Part shown: positions 53,687 to 60,872 of the stretch, piece after piece
Position numbering within the stretch: the stretch's first letter is position 1
How the letters are laid out: each line of letters begins with the position of its first letter
Origin: JBQLZQ01 sp052168355
GTDB lineage: Bacteria > Pseudomonadota > Alphaproteobacteria > DSM-16000 > Inquilinaceae
NCBI GenBank assembly: GCA_052168355.1
Contig: JBQLZQ010000020.1
Span: forward strand, 23,755 to 87,754
Direction: 5' to 3'
Length of the DNA stretch: 64,000 nt
Translations under genes and position numbers: made by a program
Notes under the pieces: model-generated
Told to the model about the DNA's origin: nothing
Databases searched by the model: none
Seen by the model: the letters and a program-made list of their open reading frames with translations, nothing else

Positions 53687-54154
53687 ATGCTTGTTTCAAC
53701 AGCACTTAGCCTGCTCGGCCTAGGGGTCATCTGCTGGATACTGTTCAGCCTCGCCGTCTACGCTTTACCATTCTTCGTGGCCGTGACCGTCGGGCACTAT
53801 CTCTACACGTCAGAAGTCGGTCTCATCAGCGCAATCGCAGCGGCCTTCTTTGCCGGCGCCGCGACGCTCATCCTGGGCCAGATCGCCTTTGCTGCGATAC
53901 GCTCGACGCCCATCCGTCTCGCGCTCGGCGCGCTCTATGCGCTCCCCGCCGGCATCGCCGGCTTTCACGCCATCAGGGGCCTGTCCGGAATGGGCGGTGC
54001 GGGCGACACATGGACGCTCGTCTTCGCCAGCGTTAGCGCCGTCATCGTCGGCGTCACGGCGTGGTCGCGGGTCGCGGCGCTAGCCGGACCGGAAGACGAA
54101 ACACCGAAAGCGTCAGCCCTGATCAGCGCCAGCCGTGCGGCGAATGACGGTTGA
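53687..54154 (+). CDS. Hypothetical membrane protein of the ICE
   Basis: The 155-residue product has four hydrophobic helices (residues about 5-30, 40-65, 75-95 and 108-130) and a short hydrophilic tail. A good ribosome-binding site (GAAGGAGA) and a -10-like TATACT (about 53,635) support expression. Similar small membrane proteins are frequent companions of the DUF2493/DUF736 region in such elements, but I know of no function. Confidence 0.62.
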   Translation: MLVSTALSLLGLGVICWILFSLAVYALPFFVAVTVGHYLYTSEVGLISAIAAAFFAGAATLILGQIAFAAIRSTPIRLALGALYALPAGIAGFHAIRGLSGMGGAGDTWTLVFASVSAVIVGVTAWSRVAALAGPEDETPKASALISASRAANDG

Positions 54155-54297
54155 AGCCATAAACACAGCCCTCGTCTCGTCCCTATGGGGTATTGACCCG
54201 ACGGCAGGGACGCGCATCGCGATTTAGCAAAGAACTCGCCTATTGTATGCCAGCTTAACATAACCCTTAATCATACCGAATCGATCTGGAGAGTTTA

Positions 54298-56229
54298 TTG
54301 GCTTGGTCAGAAGGTCTCGATCCGGCAACACCGGCATACCAGATAGCGTCGTCGGCAAATGGTCGCGTAAGGGTCGTTGCCGGTCCCGGCACTGGAAAAT
54401 CATTTGCGATGAAACGAAGGGTTGCGCGCCTGTTGGAAACAGGCGTGGCGCCTGACGCAATCTTGCCAGTGACCTTCACGCGTGTCGCCGCCGAGGATTT
54501 ACATCGCGAACTCGTTGGGATGGACGTTCCCGGCTGTGACGATCTTCAAGGCGTGACTCTCCACAGTCTTGCCCTGCGGATGCTGATGCGTAACCACGTA
54601 TTAGCCGCCACCAATCGCGTTCCACGACCACTAAACGAGTTTGAGCTTGAGCCGCTTATATGTGATCTCATGGGAGAGCACGGCGGTAAGCGGCAGGTAA
54701 AGAAACTTCGAATGGCTTACGAGGCGGCTTGGGCGCGCCTTCAACATCAACAACCTGGATACGCACCAAACCCAGCGGACGCAGCATTTCAGGCCGACCT
54801 TCTTGCGTGGCTCAGGTTTCACGAGGCAATGCTGATTGGCGAAGTCATTCCTCAATTCCACCAGTACCTGCATTCAAATCCTGCCGCCGCCGAAAGGAGC
54901 GAATACACGCACATTCTTGTAGACGAATACCAAGATCTTAATCGCGCGGAACAGGGCGTTATTGAGCTTATGTCTAACGCGGCAGACGTTTGCATAGTCG
55001 GTGATGACGATCAGTCGATCTACAGCTTCAAACACGCGCACCCTGATGGGATACGAGAATGGCTCAATACGAATGCTGGCGCGGATGATCTGGGCCTTGA
55101 TGAATGTCGTCGCTGTCCAACCCAAGTCGTCGAGATTGCGAACAGCCTAATTGGACAAAACGTTCTACGTCCGGTGCCGCGCCCCCTCAACCCGATGCCC
55201 GCCAATGGCGTAGGTGACGTTCGGATTGTTCAATATCCAACTATCACGCAAGAAGTTGCTGGTGTTGCGACGCTCGTATCAGAAATGATCGCAAACGGAA
55301 CACCTCCCGGCGACATTCTCGTACTCGCGCAAAGCCGAGCATTCGGAACACCCGTTTATGAGGCTTTGATAGCTCAGAATGTCCCGACGAAATCGTATTA
55401 CGCCGAATCTGAGTTGAGCCATGATGATGCGCAGCGCGCCTTTGGGCTGCTGAAACTTTTTGTAGACCGAGAAGACCGAGTCGCGCTGCGTTGGCTGGTT
55501 GGTGTGGATGGGAACAATTGGCACGCCGCCGGGTATCGCCGGGTTCGAGATCATTGCGAAAACCATGGTATATCGCCGTGGGAGGTAATGACGCAGCTCG
55601 AATCTGGCGTTCTTCAACTGCCCTACACAAACGGTATTGTCGGGTCTTTTCGAGAAATCGTTCAGGCCCTAAACGATCTGGAGGCGCTTCAGGATCTTCG
55701 GAGCGTCGTCGATCAGGTTTTCCCGGATGGACAACCCTCAACTCGGGACGTTCGTGAACTCGCACTCGCCATTCTCGACACAACGACAGATCAAGACAGA
55801 AGTGAATTCGTCCGCGAGTTATCGACGGCAATCAGTCAGCCGGAGATTCCAACAGAAATCGAAGACGTGCGAATTATGAGCCTGCATAAGAGCAAGGGGC
55901 TTAGCGCGCCGGTCACAGTAATCGCGGGCTGCGTTCAAGGCCTCCTTCCAAGGCCGCCTGCCGATGGCCTAACGCCTGCCGAACAGGCTCAACATCTCGA
56001 AGAACAACGGCGACTGTTCTACGTCGGTATCACACGCGTCAAAGCAGCGCCGCAGCATGGAAAGCCTGGAACGCTCATCCTCACCTATTCTCGCCAGATG
56101 CCCGTTGCCGAAGCGTTATCAGTTGGTATTACCCCTGCGCAGCAGAGATATGGTCAAGCCATTCTTCACGCCAGCCAATTCATACGAGAGCTTGGTCCGA
56201 CAGCACCGGCTCCGATCGCGGCGACATAA
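54298..56229 (+). CDS. UvrD/PcrA-like superfamily 1 helicase, orphan cargo gene
   Basis: The 643-residue protein has SF1A motifs: I VRVVAGPGTGKSFAMKRRV; Ia TFTRVAAEDL; II ILVDEYQDLNRAEQ; III GDDDQSIYSFKHA; and the C-terminal VRIMSLHKSKGLSAPVTVIAG and RRLFYVGITRV. It is shorter than UvrD and lacks its long 2B insertion. The start is TTG at 54298 after GGAGAG. Base composition is distinctly more AT-rich than the flanking genes, so it is probably a recent insertion. No GajA-like partner is adjacent. A defence or repair role is possible but unproven. Confidence 0.85.
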   Translation: MAWSEGLDPATPAYQIASSANGRVRVVAGPGTGKSFAMKRRVARLLETGVAPDAILPVTFTRVAAEDLHRELVGMDVPGCDDLQGVTLHSLALRMLMRNHVLAATNRVPRPLNEFELEPLICDLMGEHGGKRQVKKLRMAYEAAWARLQHQQPGYAPNPADAAFQADLLAWLRFHEAMLIGEVIPQFHQYLHSNPAAAERSEYTHILVDEYQDLNRAEQGVIELMSNAADVCIVGDDDQSIYSFKHAHPDGIREWLNTNAGADDLGLDECRRCPTQVVEIANSLIGQNVLRPVPRPLNPMPANGVGDVRIVQYPTITQEVAGVATLVSEMIANGTPPGDILVLAQSRAFGTPVYEALIAQNVPTKSYYAESELSHDDAQRAFGLLKLFVDREDRVALRWLVGVDGNNWHAAGYRRVRDHCENHGISPWEVMTQLESGVLQLPYTNGIVGSFREIVQALNDLEALQDLRSVVDQVFPDGQPSTRDVRELALAILDTTTDQDRSEFVRELSTAISQPEIPTEIEDVRIMSLHKSKGLSAPVTVIAGCVQGLLPRPPADGLTPAEQAQHLEEQRRLFYVGITRVKAAPQHGKPGTLILTYSRQMPVAEALSVGITPAQQRYGQAILHASQFIRELGPTAPAPIAAT

Positions 56230-56634
56230 ATACGGTTGCTTTTGCGTATAGGCATCGCCCATAGCTTGAGTATCCTTTGCCCTTCTCTACGCTACAGCCT
56301 GTCTTTGCACGAGGCGCGCCGCTGGGCTCTTGCCGTTTCTGATGCGCGGCTGTCAGGTCTCCTCCGATACCACTTCACCCGCGTCCATCACGGCCTCTCC
56401 ATGGGCTGATCTGGCCGGGGTCGGCTGACGCCACGACCGCCTCGGCCGCAACGGCGGGGACGGACTTTCTTCCCCTGGCCGAGGGCCATTCCTCGCGAGG
56501 CAAGAAAGACCGTCCCCGCCGTCCTCCGCTCACGCTGCGGGCCATGAATGGCTGCGTCGGCGGATCGCCCCGGCCTGTCCGATCGCCATCGAGGCCGCGA
56601 AGGGCGCGGGCTCGAAGCCAAAAGGAGAACTGAC
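56230..56634 (+). promoter_or_regulatory. Non-coding leader of the DUF736 gene (leader D)
   Basis: No gene is present in this 405-bp gap. It contains a 19-bp hairpin with one mismatch: GGCGGGGACGGACTTTCTT (56453-56471) against 56502-56520. The motif CCGCCGTCCTCCGCTCACGC starts at 56516. The end has CCGCG/CGCGG (56595-56609) and GGCT/AGCC, then AAAGGAG. The order and parts of the sequence match the DUF2493 leader. Confidence 0.55.
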
Positions 56635-56967
56635 ATGGCCACCATCGGAACCTTCAAGAAGACCGGCAACGAGTTCGTCGGTGAGATCGTCACCCTCAGC
56701 GTGCAGGCGAAGAACGTCCGCATCGTCCCCGAGGAAGGCTCATCCAACGGCAACGCGCCGAGCCACCGGGTCTTCGTCGGCCGCGCCGAGATCGGCGCCG
56801 CCTGGTCCAAGACCTCGAACGAAGGCCGGGACTATCTGAGCCTCAAGCTCGACGATCCGAGCTTCACCGCGCCGATCTACGCCAACCTCTTCGACGACAC
56901 CGTCATCGAGGGCGAAGAGAGCTACAGCCTCATCTGGTCGCGCGCCCGCCGCCAGAACGCCGACTGA
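56635..56967 (+). CDS. DUF736 family protein
   Basis: The 110-residue product MATIGTFKKTGNEFVGEIVT, with FVGRAEIGAAWSKTSNEGRDYLSLKLDDPSF, is a typical DUF736 protein, almost always carried by alphaproteobacterial ICEs and conjugative plasmids. Function is unknown; the small beta-rich fold suggests a single-strand or OB-like binding protein. The ATG follows AAAGGAG. It has a long structured leader. Confidence 0.9.
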   Translation: MATIGTFKKTGNEFVGEIVTLSVQAKNVRIVPEEGSSNGNAPSHRVFVGRAEIGAAWSKTSNEGRDYLSLKLDDPSFTAPIYANLFDDTVIEGEESYSLIWSRARRQNAD

Positions 56968-57016
56968 GCCGCCACTGTGCGCCCCGCCCGGATCACGGGC
57001 GGGGCCGCTTCTCACT

Positions 57017-57238
57017 TCAGTCGTCCTTCGGCCGATCGTCGAGAAGCGCCGCCGGTTTGACCTCCAGCGCCAGTGCCACGTGCCAGAGCGTCACGATCGT
57101 TACGTTCTGCTGGCCCCGTTCCATGGCGCTCACATGGGCGCGATCGACGCCCATCTTCGCCGCCAGTGCGTCCTGGCTGATGCCAGCTTTCAGCCGGTAG
57201 TGTCTGAGATTGCTGCCAAATGTCTCACGAATATCCAT
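57017..57238 (-). CDS. Xre-family regulator, QseC-like
   Basis: The 73-residue protein is a single HTH_3 domain (LRHYRLKAGISQDALAAKMGVDRAHVSAMERGQQNVTIVTLWHVALAL). It is divergent from the small DUF2285 gene with two operator-like palindromes between. This is exactly the organisation of qseC-qseM in ICEMlSym(R7A), where QseC represses the antiactivator gene and controls its own. The identification rests on size, fold and context. Start at 57238 (MDIRETF); GTG/other starts upstream are possible. Confidence 0.78.
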   Translation of the reverse strand: MDIRETFGSNLRHYRLKAGISQDALAAKMGVDRAHVSAMERGQQNVTIVTLWHVALALEVKPAALLDDRPKDD

Positions 57239-57259
57239 CCGTGAGCACATTGCGGATCG

Positions 57260-57288
57260 CGTATTTTAGTGCGACGTATTATAATACG
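57260..57288. promoter_or_regulatory. Two adjacent operator-like palindromes between qseC-like and qseM-like genes
   Basis: CGTATTATAATACG (57275-57288) is a perfect 14-bp palindrome and contains TATAAT, a -10 box readable on both strands. CGTATTTTAGTGCG (57260-57273) matches it at 11 of 14 positions and lies 15 bp to the left, centre to centre. Two such sites of unequal quality fit a two-operator switch for an Xre regulator. Confidence 0.7.
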
Positions 57289-57409
57289 CGGACCGGCCGA
57301 CCCGCCGACGGCTTGCCGCGCTTCGGTCCGTTTCAACTGACCGGCGGTTGCGTCTGTCATGGTTTCCGGGCCATTAATCATTTGGGCAAAGCCCGCCAGG
57401 ACCTCTGCA

Positions 57410-57682
57410 ATGACCCGCACTCCCGAACCGCCGATCGTTGATGCGCCGCCAGCGGCGGACTGCGTGACCGTCTACGACCGGGAGCATCTGAAATTGTACG
57501 TGCGCCTCTTGGACGCCGAGAACTCCGGCGCTTCCGTCGCCGAGGTCGCGAGAATCCTGCTCGGCATCGACCCGGAAAGCGAGCCGGAACGCGCCGAACG
57601 GGTGCATGCGAGCCATCTCGGCCGCGCACGCTGGATGACGGAGCACGGCTACAGAGACCTCCTTCAACGCGGGCTTCCCTGA
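57410..57682 (+). CDS. DUF2285 protein, QseM-like antiactivator
   Basis: The 90-residue protein carries the DUF2285 pattern IVDAPPAADCVTVYDREHLKLYVRLLDAENSGASVAEVARILLGID, then ARWMTEHGYRDLLQRGLP. A short, single-domain DUF2285 protein divergent from an Xre gene and next to a DUF6499/DUF2285 split gene matches QseM, which binds and blocks FseA and TraR in ICEMlSym(R7A). The ATG at 57410 has AGGA upstream; ATG at 57359 is an alternative. Confidence 0.78.
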   Translation: MTRTPEPPIVDAPPAADCVTVYDREHLKLYVRLLDAENSGASVAEVARILLGIDPESEPERAERVHASHLGRARWMTEHGYRDLLQRGLP

Positions 57683-57697
57683 CACGAAAAGCGACAA

Positions 57698-57720
57698 GGT
57701 GATGCGCAGCACGCATCACC
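57698..57720. promoter_or_regulatory. GTGATGC-N7-GCATCAC dyad, second copy
   Basis: GGTGATGCG (57698-57706) and CGCATCACC (57712-57720) pair perfectly around CAGCA. The core GTGATGC-N7-GCATCAC equals the dyad at 53563-53583. It lies between the qseM-like and fseA-like genes. Confidence 0.55.
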
Positions 57721-57817
57721 GAATGCCGCCCCGAGGCCTAGGCAACAGGAACCTGAGCCCGAAACTCTTGCGGCAGGGCGCCGTGTCGGTTGTGCGCCCG
57801 CTGCGAGGAGTGCGGCC

Positions 57818-58132
57818 ATGTCGCGGGACTGGCGCGATGATCGCGCCTACGACCATTTCGACAGCCTCGACGTCTCCGGGCTTGCCTGGGAGTGCCTGAG
57901 ACGCAACGAGAGCTATCGCGCGGACTATGCGCGGATGCGACATGGCGGAGAAGCGCCCTCTGACTGGGGGTTGCGATTTCCCTGTCGATCCCGACATCGC
58001 CGCACCCAGCGCGCCCGTCTTCTGGCGACCGGAGATCGCGCCTGCCGTCGTCACCCTAGTCGCGGCTCTGCCAGACCTCGGGCTGCCATCCGTCAGCTTC
58101 GCCGACAACATCGCCGAGCAGCGCACCGATGA
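57818..58132 (+). CDS. DUF6499 domain, upstream frame of a split fseA-like gene
   Basis: The first 54 residues (MSRDWRDDRAYDHFDSLDVS, GLAWECLRRNESYRADYARM, SDWGLRF) are the DUF6499 domain that normally forms the N-terminus of a longer DUF2285 protein. After SDWGLRFP the frame continues as arginine-rich nonsense to 58132. A +1 shift at TTT-C (57977-57980) moves directly into the overlapping frame and restores WGLRF-PVDPDIAAP. In ICEMlSym(R7A) the excision activator FseA is made from msi172 and msi171 by a programmed +1 frameshift; this looks like the same device. GAGGAG precedes the ATG. Confidence 0.75.
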   Translation: MSRDWRDDRAYDHFDSLDVSGLAWECLRRNESYRADYARMRHGGEAPSDWGLRFPCRSRHRRTQRARLLATGDRACRRHPSRGSARPRAAIRQLRRQHRRAAHR

Positions 58133-58538
58133 CCGGGGCCTCTCCTGGATGCGCCTTCACAGCGGCGCCGTTCTCGTCGGCGCTGACACGGACACTGCCT
58201 CCGAGTCGCTTGGCGTCCTGATCCCGCTGGACGATGATTGGCCGACCCGTGTCGCTGCAGCCGACCGACTGCGACGCAGGCTGATCGAGCGCACGGCCGA
58301 TCCACCGATTACCCCGCAACGCCGCGAGCGACTCAAACGGGCGCTCCGCTGCATTGACGGACGCCGCGATGGCGCGAGTTACCAAGCTATCGCCACCACC
58401 TTTTTCGGCGGCCGTCGTGTCGCCGACGAACCCTGGAAGACGAGCTCGCTAAAGGCACAGATTGCGAGACTTGCAGCGCACGGCCGCATGCTGATCGACC
58501 GTGGCTATCGGCGGCTCTTGCAAGGGAGACTGCATTGA
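57927..58538 (+). CDS. DUF2285 domain, downstream frame of the split fseA-like gene
   Basis: From FPVDPDIAAPSAPVFWRPEI the frame encodes the remainder of the family: VLIPLDDDWPTRVAAADRLRRRL and ERLKRALRCIDGRRDGASYQAIATTFFGGRRVADEPWKTSSLKAQIARL to GYRRLLQGRLH. It has no plausible independent start with homology; the Met codons before 57981 lie in the overlap. With the +1 shift the fused protein would be about 239 residues, with DUF6499 and DUF2285 domains. By homology of context it should activate rdfS and hence excision. Confidence 0.78.
   Translation: MRGCDMAEKRPLTGGCDFPVDPDIAAPSAPVFWRPEIAPAVVTLVAALPDLGLPSVSFADNIAEQRTDDRGLSWMRLHSGAVLVGADTDTASESLGVLIPLDDDWPTRVAAADRLRRRLIERTADPPITPQRRERLKRALRCIDGRRDGASYQAIATTFFGGRRVADEPWKTSSLKAQIARLAAHGRMLIDRGYRRLLQGRLH
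57977..57983 (+). other. Candidate +1 ribosomal frameshift site TTT-C-CCT
   Basis: In the first frame the codons are CGA TTT CCC TGT. A tRNA-Phe slipping from TTT (57977-57979) to TTC (57978-57980) sets the next codon to CCT at 57981 and enters the DUF2285 frame exactly where the family sequence continues. The alternative is a plain frameshift mutation. Confidence 0.6.
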
Positions 58539-58595
58539 TCAGCCTCGAAACCTGCTGCGTTGCAATCGCGGCAGTGCTCTATCTATCTTTTGAGT

Positions 58596-59459
58596 ATGAC
58601 TTCGACAGAACGAGAAAATGCTTCGAATACGCCGCCAACTTTGGGGCGGACGCGCCGCCTGACCTCGCAGCACAGGACTACGTTCGATCGCATATTTCAT
58701 AGCGGCGGCGGTTACGTCCTCGATTTCTCCGACCGCACGATGGCCGAATGGTTCGAGGAAACCCTCGACCTCGACATCTTCCAACAGCGCTTTCAGATCG
58801 AGGGTCACAGCAAAGGCAAGACGTTGAGAGGCTTCGTCGAAGTCGCCGAACCGCGTCTCGTCGCAGAGGTTTTGCGTGCGCTTTGGGCGTATCGCTGTGG
58901 TCTCGATGGATACAGAGAAGACGATCCGCGCGAGGAAGAGCGTCTCAAATCTTGGCTCGACCAGTTTACGGACGAGCTCGACAATGCGTCTTCTTTGAAT
59001 CTCGACGACGCGTTCAAAGACTTCTCCCGAGACACCACGCTGCCGAAGCTTCGCGCCTCGATCGCAGGCGATCTCGTTGCCGAGAAGCCCGATGTGGCGA
59101 TCGACCGGCTGCACACCTACTGCGTCAAACGCTTCCGCGCGCTGCTCACCGAGCGCGGCGCGCCCGTCGATGCCTCGACGCCCTTGCACGCTATTTTCGG
59201 CGCGTATGGCAAACTGCTGCGCGATAGCGGCGACGTCAGCGCATTCGCGCTGCCAACGCTGCGCGTCCAGCACAAGCTCTTCGAGGGGCTGAACGACGCG
59301 CGAAACAAGCGATCCTTCGCCCACGACAACGATCTCTTGGTCGTGTCGGAAGCGCAATTCATCGTCGACTGTGTGCTCTCGTCACTGGCTTTCATCGAGC
59401 GCATCGAGGCCGATCGCATGTCCACCGACGATGCTTCGAACGACGATATCCCCTTCTAA
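58596..59459 (+). CDS. Abortive-infection family protein (Abi C-terminal-like)
   Basis: The 287-residue protein has an N-terminal FDRIFHSGGGYVLDFSDRTMAEWFEE with SKGKTLRGFVEV. Its C-terminal helical domain has the RN...H pattern of Abi_C-like proteins: TLRVQHKLFEGLNDARNKRSFAHDNDLLVVSEAQFIVDCVLSSLAFIE. Such proteins occur as single defence genes or next to nuclease-type toxins. It lies between the fseA-like gene and rdfS-like gene, a position where cargo would disturb neither backbone unit. ATG at 58596 is preferred; TTG at 58560 also opens the frame. Confidence 0.72.
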   Translation: MTSTERENASNTPPTLGRTRRLTSQHRTTFDRIFHSGGGYVLDFSDRTMAEWFEETLDLDIFQQRFQIEGHSKGKTLRGFVEVAEPRLVAEVLRALWAYRCGLDGYREDDPREEERLKSWLDQFTDELDNASSLNLDDAFKDFSRDTTLPKLRASIAGDLVAEKPDVAIDRLHTYCVKRFRALLTERGAPVDASTPLHAIFGAYGKLLRDSGDVSAFALPTLRVQHKLFEGLNDARNKRSFAHDNDLLVVSEAQFIVDCVLSSLAFIERIEADRMSTDDASNDDIPF

Positions 59460-59614
59460 CCACACCGAGCGACCGCCGGCCTCAGTCCTGGACAGGGGGT
59501 GACGTTTCCGCCGCCCACTGATCGTCATCCCTCCCGGGCGCGCTTCTCCGCTTTTGTGACCTCCGACAGCCCGCCGCATCCCGCGGCGCGGCGCAAGCAC
59601 CGGAGGCGCACCCC

Positions 59615-59899
59615 ATGCCCGATCCCAATGCCGGCCTTCCGCCGCGCTATCTCAGAACCCCCGAAGCCGCCCGTTTTCTCGGGCTCTCCGGCCGCACGCT
59701 GGAAAAACACCGCACCTACGGCACCGGCCCGCGCTATTCGAAGATCGGCGGACGCGTCGTTTACGCCGTCGATGATCTGCAGGCCTGGGTTGGCCGCGGC
59801 GAGAAGTCATCGACCTCGGATGACACCGGCTACACGGTGCTGCCGGCCAAACGGCACGCGGCAATCTCGCCCGCCTATGCGAACAAGAGCCGCTCATGA
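59615..59899 (+). CDS. RdfS-like excisionase (HTH_17)
   Basis: The 94-residue protein contains a winged-helix excisionase-type motif RYLRTPEAARFLGLSGRTLEKHRTYGTGPRYSKIGGRVVYAVDDLQAWV. In ICEMlSym(R7A) the homologous gene at the head of the traF operon is rdfS, the recombination directionality factor activated by FseA. The same order (HTH, DUF2840, traF, transglycosylase, relaxase) is seen here. GGAGG precedes the ATG and the gene overlaps DUF2840 by four bases. The visible recombinase is a serine type, whereas RdfS proteins usually serve tyrosine integrases. Confidence 0.75.
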   Translation: MPDPNAGLPPRYLRTPEAARFLGLSGRTLEKHRTYGTGPRYSKIGGRVVYAVDDLQAWVGRGEKSSTSDDTGYTVLPAKRHAAISPAYANKSRS

Positions 59900-60360
59900 G
59901 CCCCCGCACCACAGTCGATCTTGTGTGGATCGAAGGGCAGGTCGAGCGCTGGATTCGCTTCGGCCGCATCGTCCAGGAGACGCTGACGAGCCGCAGTCGG
60001 AGCACCGTCGGCTTCGATCCCGGCGCGGTCTTCGCCTTCGTCCGATGGTCGTCGAACGACTACGGCACCGTCGAGAGCCGGATCGACATCCTGCGCGCCG
60101 CTCAGCCGGGCGCGAGTTGTTCGACCGTCCCTTGCGTGACGCCCGGCGGCGAGATGCTGCTGCGCCTTTCCGGTTGGCCGAAAGTCGAGGCTGCGCTGCT
60201 CGCCATCGACCAGATCGAAGCGCTCGGGCTGGCCCCAGAAGACGTCTGCCCGGACCATTGGCGGCACGTCCACAACCGCCTCACCACCGGGCTCGACCCG
60301 CGCGCCTATACCGAACTGCGGCATGACGCCTGGCTCAAGCGCCGCGAGATCGACGCATGA
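59896..60360 (+). CDS. DUF2840 domain protein
   Basis: The 154-residue protein (VDLVWIEGQVERWIRFGRIVQE, DPGAVFAFVRWSSNDYGTVESRIDILRA, ALGLAPEDVCPDHWRHVHNRL) is a DUF2840 member, a conserved gene of the ICE traF operon with unknown function. Coupled to rdfS by an ATGA overlap and to traF in the same way. Confidence 0.82.
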   Translation: MSPRTTVDLVWIEGQVERWIRFGRIVQETLTSRSRSTVGFDPGAVFAFVRWSSNDYGTVESRIDILRAAQPGASCSTVPCVTPGGEMLLRLSGWPKVEAALLAIDQIEALGLAPEDVCPDHWRHVHNRLTTGLDPRAYTELRHDAWLKRREIDA

Positions 60361-60869
60361 GACGCGCGCGCAAGACCCTCATCCTCGGCGGGTCGGCGCT
60401 CGCCTTGATCGGCGCATCGGCCGTCGTCCGAAGCCCCCCGGTCGTGCTCTGGAACCCATCGCCCAGCGTTCCGGTCGGCTTTTACGCCGTGACCCCGATC
60501 GAGACCTTGAAAGTGGGTGCATTGGTCGCCGTGCGGCCGCCCGAGCCGCTCGAATCTTGGCTCGTCGAGAACCGCTATCTCGGTCGCGACACGCCGCTCC
60601 TGAAGCACATCGCGGCATTGCCGGGCGCCGAAGTATGCCGCGATGGCGCGGTCATCCGCATCGACGGAGACGCCATCGCCGAGGCGCGCGAGCGCGACCG
60701 GCTCGACCGCCCGCTGCCTGTCTGGAGCGGCTGCCATAGGCTCGCGGACGGCGAGGTCTTCTTTCTCAACGCAGATCATCCCGCGAGCTTGGACGGTCGG
60801 TATTTCGGGCCGCTCGGCGCCGAGACGATCATCGGCCAAGCGACGCCGATCTGGACGCGGGAGGACTGA
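60357..60869 (+). CDS. traF: TraF, conjugal transfer signal-peptidase-like protease (S26)
   Basis: TraF-type S26 proteases mature and cyclise conjugative pilin. The 170-residue protein has one N-terminal membrane helix, the catalytic Ser in NPSPSVPVGFYAV and the catalytic Lys in LLKHIAALPGAEVC. A C-terminal FFLNADHPASLDGRYFGPL matches the family DSRYFGP box with one residue changed. It overlaps DUF2840 by four bases and is three bases from the transglycosylase gene. Confidence 0.92.
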   Translation: MRRARKTLILGGSALALIGASAVVRSPPVVLWNPSPSVPVGFYAVTPIETLKVGALVAVRPPEPLESWLVENRYLGRDTPLLKHIAALPGAEVCRDGAVIRIDGDAIAEARERDRLDRPLPVWSGCHRLADGEVFFLNADHPASLDGRYFGPLGAETIIGQATPIWTRED

Positions 60870-60872
60870 CGG

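Noticed and set aside
54298..56229. UvrD-like helicase as GajB of a Gabija system
   Set aside because: No GajA-type OLD ATPase/nuclease lies next to it; flanking genes are backbone.
57818..58538. The two frames as a simple disrupted pseudogene
   Set aside because: Both halves are intact, joined by a +1 step at a slippery TTT-C, and the same split is known for FseA; kept as a programmed frameshift candidate, with the mutation alternative stated.
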